DNA of 10,213 nt, taken from Chloroflexota bacterium (GTDB taxonomy: Bacteria; Chloroflexota; Anaerolineae; Promineifilales; Promineifilaceae). A program made the position numbers and the translations under genes. The stretch is from the NCBI GenBank assembly GCA_008501785.1, contig QQUD01000727.1, positions 1 through 10,213 on the forward strand, in the 5' to 3' direction. The notes below the pieces were generated by a model. It had not been told where the DNA came from. It saw only the letters and a program-made list of their open reading frames with translations, and did not search any database. Each line of letters starts with the position of its first letter. The stretch's first letter is position 1. Positions 1 to 5,509 of the stretch are shown here, in pieces.

Positions 1-2436
1 TTCCCCTTCCAGCATTGCCCGAACCACCAGCAGCACACGCGGCTGATACGGCCGTAATGCAAACTCAACCTGACTCGGCTTCGCATTCTCAGGCAAAGCA
101 CGAACGGCCGTTAACGCCATCCGACACGCCTCCACATCCTGCCGCGTCGCCTTGCGCACCATCAGCCGGTCCAACGTACCCAGCTGCACCGCCTCCGGCA
201 GCAACAACAGCCAGATAGCAAAATAGACAAAGACTCCCGTCTCGCCGCCCAAGGCAGCCTGCCACACTTTATCTTGCAAAAGTTGACGCGCATTGGCGTA
301 GGTAACGGCCGTTTCATCCTGCCACGTCAACCCTGGATGAATATGCCGCAGCAAATCAATCGCCTCGTACCGAGCAAACACGGCCACCGGGTCTGGCTCA
401 CGAAACGAAAGCTCCAACTCGTGCCGAATGCGCGAACCAGTCACCCGGTCCAGCAAATTCAGCGAATTCGTCAGCAGCTCCGCCGTGCGCGGTTCTAAAT
501 GAAAACCCAGCCGCTGCTCCAGCCGAATGGCTCGCAAAATGCGCGTCGGATCATCAATAAAGCTCAAGCTATGCAGCACGCGAATGACGCCATGATCTAA
601 ATCACGCTGGCCGCCATAAAAATCAAGCAGCTCACCCAAATGTATGCCATCCAGCCGCAGCGCCAGCGTGTTAATTGCAAAATCACGCCGGTGCAGATCC
701 AGCTTTATCGACCCCTGGCTCACCGTAGGCAGCGCAGTTGGCTCTGTATAAAACTCAGTCCGCGCCGTTACAAAATCAATCGACAACAAAGCGTGGGGCT
801 GCTCACAAATCTGCGCCGCTTCTGGATTGCGAGAGGCGATGTTTTGCCAAACGGCCGTTTCCAGCGTCCATTTCGCCGTCCCAAAACGACTGTGTGCATG
901 AACCTCACCCCCATAATCCGCCTGCAAGCGCTGTGCCAACTGAATCGCATCCCCCTCCACCACCATATCCAGGTCCGTTGGCGACTTACCCAACAGCAAA
1001 TCACGCACCAACCCACCTACAAAATAAAGTGGAAAATCCAATTCATCGGCAATGGGGCTAATCACCAACACCATCTGCCATAAAGATGCATCAAGCTGCT
1101 CGGATAACAAACGGCGCATATTGGGAACGGCCGTTTCCGGCTTCGGCTGGAATAGATGATTGAGCAAATCAGTTCGGGTCACAATGCCGATGGGCAGACT
1201 GTCATCAGAAACGGCCGTTTCCGGCAGCACCGGAATTTGCCCCCACCCCTCCGTCAGCATCAACTGCTGCAACCGGTCAATCGAATCCGACGGCCGTACC
1301 GTCACCACCCCCGCTTTCATGACGCGACTCACGGGCAAATTGCCCAGTTCATGACTCATCGCCCGGTCCACAGCACGGCGCGTCAACAACCCCACCAGCG
1401 ACTGTGCCGATTCGTCCACCACAGGAAACCCTTCATGTCCAGTGCGCTGCATCCGCATTGCCGCAATCGACACTTTTGTATTGGCTGAGATGGTCTGCAC
1501 CCCATACGACATGAGCTGTACAACTTTGGCAATCGGCGTCACGGCATCAGGAATCAAAGCCAACAGTTGTGATTGCACATCAGCCAATGTCGATTTGGGA
1601 ATATGTGCCGCCGACGCGCGGCTGTGACCACCGCCGCCCATTTTTTTGGCAACACCAGCCACATCTACATATTTATTATTGCTGCGTGCAATGAGCTGCA
1701 CATCCTGCCCGATCCGCACCAAGACAAAAAGGCCCCCTAAGGACATCACATCTCGCAACCGATGCACAATTGAGGATATTTCGTCGCTAAATCCATCTGG
1801 CGCTTCGGCCGCAGCAAACACAATGGTTTGGCCCTTGACATCGATCCAGGTAACGGCCGTTTGCAATCGGTCATACAACTCACGCTGCGCCACCGTTAGC
1901 GGAATATTCAAAAAGCGACGCACCACCGACAAAATCGCACCCTGTTCTACCAGCCATGCCGCCGCCGTAATATCACGTGCATTCGTCGTGTCATACGTCA
2001 ACGAGCCGGTATCCTCATGAATCCCTAGCAAAAACAGCGTTGCTTCTTCTGGTGTGAGCTGCTTGCCTGATTCCCGAATCTTCTCCACCAGCATCGTTGT
2101 CGTTGCACCAACCGGTTCAACTTCATACCCCCATCCCTCGTTGCGCTCATAATTCGTGTGATGATCAATCACAAACACCTCAGGATTGTGAACCACACCG
2201 CGCACGCTGTTCAACCCATGCGTGTCGACCAAAATCACGCGATTGACTCGCCGCTTCTTCCATTCACGTGGACGAATATAATGGAACGCATCCCAGTACA
2301 GATTCAAAAACTGGCTGACATTCCGGTTAACACGCCTCGGCAGCAGCGGCTGCGCATCAGGATGCAGCCTGTGCGCCGCCCACAGCGACGCAATCGCATC
2401 AAAATCGGCATTCTCGTGAGTCAAAATTAATCGCAT
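1..2436 (-). CDS. DHH-CBS-nucleotidyltransferase fusion (tRNA CCA/A-adding family), C-terminus cut by window edge
   Basis: The 812 visible residues are open from the ATG at 2436 to base 1 with no frame break. Residues 1-~290 form a DHH phosphoesterase module: the start reads MRLILTHENADFDA, the DHH triad is D91-H92-H93, and the DHHA1 glycine motif GGGGH is at 267-271. A CBS pair covers about 305-428. A class II poly(A) polymerase/tRNA nucleotidyltransferase head follows, with GGLVRD at 474-479, the metal-binding D488-x-D490 and RRDFAIN at 583-589, then the start of the helical tail (RILRAIRLEQRLGF). Known members with this order add CC or A to tRNA 3' ends; the DHH part is presumed to be a nuclease or nucleotide phosphatase, and CBS pairs often bind adenosyl nucleotides. 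Which bases this enzyme adds cannot be read from sequence. Typical fusions are near 870-900 residues, so perhaps 60-90 residues are missing. The gene holds eight ACGGCCGT copies, several read as ETAV. It diverges from the gene at 2710. Confidence 0.93.
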   Translation of the reverse strand, partial: MRLILTHENADFDAIASLWAAHRLHPDAQPLLPRRVNRNVSQFLNLYWDAFHYIRPREWKKRRVNRVILVDTHGLNSVRGVVHNPEVFVIDHHTNYERNEGWGYEVEPVGATTTMLVEKIRESGKQLTPEEATLFLLGIHEDTGSLTYDTTNARDITAAAWLVEQGAILSVVRRFLNIPLTVAQRELYDRLQTAVTWIDVKGQTIVFAAAEAPDGFSDEISSIVHRLRDVMSLGGLFVLVRIGQDVQLIARSNNKYVDVAGVAKKMGGGGHSRASAAHIPKSTLADVQSQLLALIPDAVTPIAKVVQLMSYGVQTISANTKVSIAAMRMQRTGHEGFPVVDESAQSLVGLLTRRAVDRAMSHELGNLPVSRVMKAGVVTVRPSDSIDRLQQLMLTEGWGQIPVLPETAVSDDSLPIGIVTRTDLLNHLFQPKPETAVPNMRRLLSEQLDASLWQMVLVISPIADELDFPLYFVGGLVRDLLLGKSPTDLDMVVEGDAIQLAQRLQADYGGEVHAHSRFGTAKWTLETAVWQNIASRNPEAAQICEQPHALLSIDFVTARTEFYTEPTALPTVSQGSIKLDLHRRDFAINTLALRLDGIHLGELLDFYGGQRDLDHGVIRVLHSLSFIDDPTRILRAIRLEQRLGFHLEPRTAELLTNSLNLLDRVTGSRIRHELELSFREPDPVAVFARYEAIDLLRHIHPGLTWQDETAVTYANARQLLQDKVWQAALGGETGVFVYFAIWLLLLPEAVQLGTLDRLMVRKATRQDVEACRMALTAVRALPENAKPSQVEFALRPYQPRVLLVVRAMLEGE

Positions 2437-2442
2437 ACCTTG

Positions 2443-2448
2443 ATTATA
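2443..2448 (-). promoter_or_regulatory. -10 box, possible leaderless promoter of the DHH-CBS-nucleotidyltransferase gene
   Basis: On the minus strand a perfect TATAAT lies only 6 bases before the ATG at 2436. Normal -10 to start-site spacing would place transcription start at or beside the first codon, giving a leaderless message. The AAGG between box and ATG is too close to act as a normal ribosome binding site. The -35 position falls inside the hairpin arm at 2461-2483 and shows no good TTGACA. An alternative is a start further upstream that I cannot identify. Confidence 0.45.
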
Positions 2449-2460
2449 CTGCGTCAGCTG

Positions 2461-2511
2461 TGAGAATAGCGAATTGTAGTGGACATAATCCACTACAATT
2501 CGCTATTCTCA
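2461..2511. repeat. Perfect 23-bp inverted repeat (hairpin or cruciform) between divergent genes
   Basis: The arms 2461-2483 and 2489-2511 are perfectly complementary around the 5-base loop CATAA; the inner arm ends read GTAGTGGA and TCCACTAC. There is no U-run on either side and neither flanking gene ends here, so it is not a terminator. It lies between the two divergent promoters and covers the -35 zone of the leftward gene. It could be an operator, a cruciform, or a dispersed MITE/REP-like unit. Confidence 0.8.
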
Positions 2512-2548
2512 TTTGTGTCAACTAATGTCACAAATTCAAAATTGATGC

Positions 2549-2577
2549 TTGACACAGTAGAACGGGTGTGCTAATCT
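2549..2577 (+). promoter_or_regulatory. Sigma70-type promoter of the membrane protein/transglycosylase unit
   Basis: A perfect -35 TTGACA (2549-2554) is followed by a 17-base spacer and the -10-like TAATCT (2572-2577). A TG two bases before the hexamer gives an extended -10 that may make up for the weak box. Expected transcription start is near 2584, leaving a leader of about 125 bases before the ATG at 2710. Confidence 0.6.
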
Positions 2578-2587
2578 TGCAATGTAA

Positions 2588-2601
2588 AGAACAAGTGTTC
2601 T
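2588..2601. promoter_or_regulatory. LexA/SOS-box-like operator
   Basis: AGAACAAGTGTTCT is a 6+2+6 palindrome. Its core GAACAAGTGTTC fits the Gram-positive LexA consensus core GAACRNRYGTTC at every position. It starts just after the predicted transcription start of the rightward promoter, a usual repressor position. Further AGAAC half-sites lie at about 2557 and 2617 but lack their partner half. The match is seen; LexA binding is inferred, and another repressor with a similar palindrome is possible. Confidence 0.5.
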
Positions 2602-2641
2602 ATAAACCATTTTACATAGAACAACACCTCCAAAATGAGGA

Positions 2642-2672
2642 TGAGCTGGTGGAAACGCCCTCCACCAGCTCA
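2642..2672 (+). other. Leader hairpin upstream of the membrane protein gene
   Basis: A 12-bp perfect stem, TGAGCTGGTGGA (2642-2653) with its complement at 2661-2672 and a 7-base loop, lies in the 5' leader 38 bases before the start codon. The tract after it (ACCGATTTTATAAAGG) is only mildly U-rich. It could stabilise the leader or act as a weak attenuator. I see no riboswitch or leader peptide. Confidence 0.55.
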
Positions 2673-2709
2673 CCGATTTTATAAAGGTAAAAGAAGAAAA
2701 GGAGTTAAC

Positions 2710-3561
2710 ATGCGAAACGAAAATTTTTATAATCGAACCAGCATGGGAAACCAGTTTTCACTAGCCAATTTGGGACTTTCTCGTAAATCGGCCGTGGGTC
2801 TCATCTTGATTGTGGCATTGCTTGCGTTCGAGATTTTCAACTTTGACACAACCCAATATGCACTAGGCAACTTGCTTGGCGATGTCCGTTTCCTAGGCAT
2901 TCAATGGGCCAGCATCCTGGCAATCGCCTTTTGTTCCATTGACTTCGCCGGTCTCATTCGACTTTTCACACCCGAACGCGGCTTCGAAGAACGCAAAGAG
3001 GTATGGTATCTGATGGGTGCATGGTTGTTGGGTGCCACCATGAATGCCGTCATGACTTGGTGGGCAATTTCGCTGACGCTGCTCAATCACGGCTTTGGCA
3101 ACGAGGTGCTAACCCGTGACCAGCTTTTGCTCTACGTCCCCATTTTTGTAGCTGTACTCGTCTGGCTGACCCGCATCCTCTTCATTGGCGCATTTACAGT
3201 TGCTGGGGACCACATTTTTGACTTTGCTGGCACGGATGAACGTCAAGCAGTTTCACCAGCCTTGCCAGCCCGTCAAGCACAACCCGTAGCAGCCCGTAAA
3301 GCCGTCCGCCCAGCAACCCGCCCCACAGCAGGTCGCCCAGTATCTCGCACCCCAGCCCCCATGCGCGCAGCACCCAAGCCGCAGCCTGTTCAAGAAGCCC
3401 CAACCCAGGTATTTGAAGAGTACGAACCAGAACCAACACGTCGTCAACCAGCGCGGCCCGTGCGCCAACAAAAATCCCGCGTGCGCCAACGCCCACCACG
3501 TCCAAACGGCCCTGTTCGTCGCGCACCAGCTGGCATGCAAGCCAAAGATCGTCGTCAATAA
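2710..3561 (+). CDS. Unrecognised four-helix membrane protein with Pro/Arg/Ala-rich C-terminal tail
   Basis: I do not recognise this 283-residue protein. The ATG at 2710 is chosen because AAAAGGAG ends 5 bases before it; an in-frame ATG at 2635 would have no such site and would read through the leader hairpin. Hydrophobic segments lie at about 27-43, 61-85, 97-125 and 138-166, and the polar loop between helices 2 and 3 is rich in charge (PERGFEERKE). Residues 178-283 form a low-complexity, strongly basic tail full of Pro, Ala, Arg and Gln, probably disordered; with four helices it would lie on the same side as the N-terminus, most likely in the cytoplasm, where it could bind nucleic acid or acidic partners. 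It probably shares a transcript with the transglycosylase 142 bases downstream, which suggests an envelope role. It carries no ACGGCCGT palindrome, unlike most neighbours. It could also belong to a mobile-element or conjugation-like module; nothing here proves that. Confidence 0.85.
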   Translation: MRNENFYNRTSMGNQFSLANLGLSRKSAVGLILIVALLAFEIFNFDTTQYALGNLLGDVRFLGIQWASILAIAFCSIDFAGLIRLFTPERGFEERKEVWYLMGAWLLGATMNAVMTWWAISLTLLNHGFGNEVLTRDQLLLYVPIFVAVLVWLTRILFIGAFTVAGDHIFDFAGTDERQAVSPALPARQAQPVAARKAVRPATRPTAGRPVSRTPAPMRAAPKPQPVQEAPTQVFEEYEPEPTRRQPARPVRQQKSRVRQRPPRPNGPVRRAPAGMQAKDRRQ

Positions 3562-3593
3562 AAACAGTATTCACAGTTTTGCATGGACATGGA

Positions 3594-3649
3594 GTAGGGG
3601 TGGGTCTTGTACCCACCCTCCCAGGGCGACCACAAGGGTACGCCCCTAC
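3594..3649. repeat. GTAGGGG-bounded dispersed-repeat-like element with two internal hairpins
   Basis: The element opens with GTAGGGG (3594-3600) and closes with its complement CCCCTAC (3643-3649). Inside are a hairpin GGGTGGGT/ACCCACCC (3598-3605 with 3611-3618, loop CTTGT) and a second, bulged one, GGGCGACC with GGTACGCCC (3624-3645). GC-rich units of this general look are dispersed in many bacterial genomes, by recollection and not by a search. It fills much of the gap between the membrane protein and transglycosylase genes and might dampen read-through, though no U-run follows. Confidence 0.6.
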
Positions 3650-3703
3650 AAGACCATTTGAGAACCAGGGAAGATTTGCAAGAGTCGTTGTCTGAGGTAA
3701 GCT

Positions 3704-4504
3704 ATGACAATCTATGAACAAACAGCGCCACCCATTGTGTGGACAGTAGAGTCACCATTGAACGAATATTACGAAGAAGAAACGATTCGTATCGATTATG
3801 CAGATTTGCCGCAGGTTGATCCCATTCAGCAGCGTATGATTGGCATTTTGTTGTTTGTGACTATTGCAGTGGTCGCATTTGCGATACTGGTTTTGCCAAA
3901 CTTGCTGAAGAGTGGTGATGGGGAAACGGCCGTTTCCACCGCCAACAACACCACTACCCAATCCGATAACCGCGCAGAATCAGTCGATATCGCCCCCGCA
4001 GTCGGTGGCATCATTTCCCCTGTTTTTTCGCCCGAAGTTCAGCATTGGGCACCTCAAATCAGCAAATGGGCAGCAGCTTACAATCTGGACCCCAATATTG
4101 TAGCCACCATCATGCAAATTGAATCGTGCGGCGACCCACAGGCAATCTCTGGGGCGGGTGCTCAAGGGCTGTTCCAGGTCATGCCCTTCCACTTCACAAC
4201 CGGTGAAGATATGCTGAATCCAGAAACGAACGCCTCACGCGGCATGGCCTATTATGCAGAACGGCTGCAACAAACATCAGGCAATGTCGGGCAGGCATTC
4301 GCAGGTTATAACGGCGGACACGTTGCTGCTGGCACAACCTGGGACAACTGGGCAAATGAAACGCAGCGCTACTTTACCTGGAGTACAGGCATTTACGAAG
4401 AAGCCACCTCTGGCATGACGGAAAGCCCCACTTTGCAACAGTGGATGGCGGCTGGTGGAGCCAGTTTGTGCAGCCAGGCATCAAATCGACTTGGTTTACA
4501 GTAA
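3704..4504 (+). CDS. Membrane-anchored lytic transglycosylase (SLT/lysozyme-like domain)
   Basis: This 266-residue protein has an acidic N-terminal segment of about 43 residues, one transmembrane helix at about 44-66, a Thr/Ser/Asn-rich linker to about 100 and a C-terminal lysozyme-like domain from about 110. The domain shows family landmarks: IMQIESCGDP with the likely catalytic Glu140, GLFQVMP (155-161) and AFAGYNGG (198-205). Such enzymes cleave the MurNAc-GlcNAc bond of peptidoglycan with 1,6-anhydro formation; the helix would hold the domain outside the membrane. The catalytic call is from family motifs. The ATG at 3704 is preceded by GAGGT with 5-base spacing. The linker contains the 16-base palindrome GGAAACGGCCGTTTCC, read as ETAVS, which sits in an unconserved tether. 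It likely shares a message with the membrane protein upstream and ends at a strong terminator. The soluble part resembles VirB1-like enzymes in general form, but no secretion genes are nearby. Confidence 0.88.
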   Translation: MTIYEQTAPPIVWTVESPLNEYYEEETIRIDYADLPQVDPIQQRMIGILLFVTIAVVAFAILVLPNLLKSGDGETAVSTANNTTTQSDNRAESVDIAPAVGGIISPVFSPEVQHWAPQISKWAAAYNLDPNIVATIMQIESCGDPQAISGAGAQGLFQVMPFHFTTGEDMLNPETNASRGMAYYAERLQQTSGNVGQAFAGYNGGHVAAGTTWDNWANETQRYFTWSTGIYEEATSGMTESPTLQQWMAAGGASLCSQASNRLGLQ

Positions 4505-4536
4505 TTTACTCACCCAAAACAATTCCTTTTCTTCTG

Positions 4537-4574
4537 AAAACGGCCGTATTGCACAATACGGCCGTTTTTGTTTG
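4537..4574 (+). terminator. Intrinsic terminator built from two ACGGCCGT copies
   Basis: A perfect 14-bp stem, AAAACGGCCGTATT (4537-4550) with AATACGGCCGTTTT (4555-4568) around the loop GCAC, is followed by TGTTTG. It lies 33 bases after the transglycosylase stop codon. Each arm contains one copy of the genome-style palindrome ACGGCCGT. The A-run on the left arm makes it plausible in both directions, but the only upstream gene is on the plus strand. Confidence 0.85.
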
Positions 4575-4600
4575 ACTACTCCCCCCCAAGAATTTATACT
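4572..4600 (+). promoter_or_regulatory. Sigma70-type promoter of the UPF0173 hydrolase gene
   Basis: TTGACT (4572-4577), exactly 17 bases of spacer (4578-4594, including seven C in a row), then TATACT (4595-4600). Expected start of transcription is near 4607, giving a leader of about 120 bases. The -35 box lies right against the T-rich tail of the preceding terminator, so the hydrolase appears insulated from the upstream operon. Confidence 0.7.
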
Positions 4601-4607
4601 CAATTTA

Positions 4608-4653
4608 GTGTTCTGCGAAGCATTTTTAAGGAAGAGACTTTAATGCGGAACAC
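4608..4653 (+). other. Imperfect inverted repeat at the predicted 5' end of the hydrolase message
   Basis: GTGTTCTGC (4608-4616) can pair with GCGGAACAC (4645-4653) with one U-G pair, leaving a 28-base loop. It begins at the predicted first transcribed base, so it could protect the 5' end or serve as a protein site. The long loop makes it only modest evidence. Confidence 0.35.
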
Positions 4654-4682
4654 AGGCCAACTTTCGCGTTTATTAATCAACA

Positions 4683-4708
4683 AGCTGATAGCTGATAGCT
4701 GACAGCTT
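4683..4708 (+). repeat. Tandem heptamer AGCTGAT/AGCTGAC just before a ribosome binding site
   Basis: Three adjacent heptamers, AGCTGAT, AGCTGAT and AGCTGAC, followed by AGCTT, end 5 bases before the AAAGGAG of the hydrolase gene. AGCTGAC/AGCT parts can self-pair weakly. Related sequence stands before the two plus-strand genes at 8533 and 9371. Confidence 0.7.
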
Positions 4709-4728
4709 CTTTCAAAGGAGAACTGTAC

Positions 4729-5412
4729 ATGTCACTTTCAATTACCTGGCACGGCCATGCCACCTTTTCAATGAATGTAAACGGCACAAAATTGGTCATC
4801 GACCCCTTCTTTGACGGCAATCCAGCTGCCAAGACGAAGGCGGCCGATGTCGAGGCAGATTATTTGTTAGTTACACATGGACACAGCGACCACATTTTGG
4901 ATACGCTGCCCATCGCTCGACGCACCGGCGCTCAAATCATCACCAATGCAGATATTGCTGGGTGGTTTGGCAAACAAGGATATGAAAACATTCATCCGCA
5001 GCATTTGGGTGGCGGCTGGCAGCATCCGTTCGGGCATGTCAAATTTACAGTGGCACTGCATGGCTCTGGATTGCCAGACGGCAGCTACGGCGGGATGCCA
5101 GCAGGCTTTTTGCTCACGGTTGATGACAAGAAGGTGTATATTGCGGGGGATACGGCCGTTTTCTCTGACATGTCACTCATTGGCCGCGCAGGCATCGACC
5201 TGGCCGTACTCCCCATCGGCGATAACTTCACCATGGGACCAGACGACGCGATGCTGGCGCTTGAATTCCTCAAGCCCAAAGCCGTCATCCCCTGCCACTT
5301 CAACACCTGGCCCTACATCGAAGTCGATGTCGATGCTTGGCTAAAACGCGTCGAAACCGAAACAGACATCAAACCCATCAAGTTAGACGTGGATAAACCC
5401 TACTCAATTTAG
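4729..5412 (+). CDS. Metal-dependent hydrolase, UPF0173 / UlaG-like metallo-beta-lactamase fold
   Basis: This 227-residue protein has the usual length of UPF0173 hydrolases and is probably cytoplasmic, as no signal peptide or membrane helix is seen. Landmarks are the early WHGHAT (7-12), IDPFFDGNP (24-32), the metal motif THGHSDH (H50, H52, D54, H55), H111 in ALHGSG, GDTAVFSDM with metal-bridging D141, and the late PCHFNTWP with H190. These match the zinc-binding pattern of the metallo-beta-lactamase superfamily; substrates for this subfamily are mostly undefined, so the reaction is only hydrolysis of an unknown ester or phosphoester. The ATG at 4729 has AAAGGAG 8 bases ahead. It is a single-gene transcript with its own promoter, and ends facing a convergent gene. 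An ACGGCCGT copy (5152-5159) overlaps the codons of the conserved GDTAV motif, so the palindrome is tolerated even in an active-site loop. Confidence 0.92.
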   Translation: MSLSITWHGHATFSMNVNGTKLVIDPFFDGNPAAKTKAADVEADYLLVTHGHSDHILDTLPIARRTGAQIITNADIAGWFGKQGYENIHPQHLGGGWQHPFGHVKFTVALHGSGLPDGSYGGMPAGFLLTVDDKKVYIAGDTAVFSDMSLIGRAGIDLAVLPIGDNFTMGPDDAMLALEFLKPKAVIPCHFNTWPYIEVDVDAWLKRVETETDIKPIKLDVDKPYSI

Positions 5413-5424
5413 CAAAAGAACAAT

Positions 5425-5496
5425 AGGATGCTGATAACGCAGATGAGCGCAGGTTTCTATTTCTTATCAGCGTTAATCTGCGTTAATCAGCGTCCT
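5425..5496. repeat. Imperfect inverted repeat between convergent genes, likely bidirectional terminator
   Basis: AGGATGCTGATAACGCAGAT (5425-5444) is complementary to 5476-5496 with one mismatch and one extra base. The right half is also a tandem of three decamers of the form ATCAGCGTTA, ATCTGCGTTA, ATCAGCGTCC (5467-5496). T-rich tracts follow on both strands (TTTCTTTTCTT on plus; ATTGTTCTTTT on minus), so it may end both convergent transcripts. I have seen this kind of CTGCGTTAATCAGCG unit as a dispersed repeat in several phyla; no search was made. Confidence 0.65.
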
Positions 5497-5509
5497 AAAA
5501 TTTCTTTTC

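Noticed and set aside
15..2430. Several plus-strand reading frames of 60-147 codons
   Set aside because: They are antisense shadows of the continuous minus-strand DHH-CBS-nucleotidyltransferase frame, which carries clear family motifs throughout.
2461..2511. Intrinsic terminator
   Set aside because: No T-run on either strand and both adjacent genes start here rather than end.
2635..2709. Upstream ATG start for the membrane protein
   Set aside because: It lacks a ribosome site and its codons run through the leader hairpin; AAAAGGAG directly precedes the ATG at 2710.
3194..3721. 175-codon minus-strand frame opposite the Pro/Arg-rich tail
   Set aside because: It is a by-product of the biased codons of the tail on the other strand; no ribosome site or recognisable domain.
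3704..4504. Phage endolysin or prophage remnant
   Set aside because: The enzyme has its own membrane anchor and tether, and no holin, capsid, integrase or att-like repeats are nearby.
4683..4708. CRISPR array from the short tandem units
   Set aside because: The units are 7 bases with no spacers; the same holds for the blocks at 8486 and 9291, and no cas gene is present.
4729..5412. Beta-lactamase or RNase Z/J
   Set aside because: The size and the WHGHAT, THGHSDH, GDTAVFSDM and PCHFNTWP motifs fit the UPF0173/UlaG-like group; no beta-CASP region or lactamase signal peptide is present.
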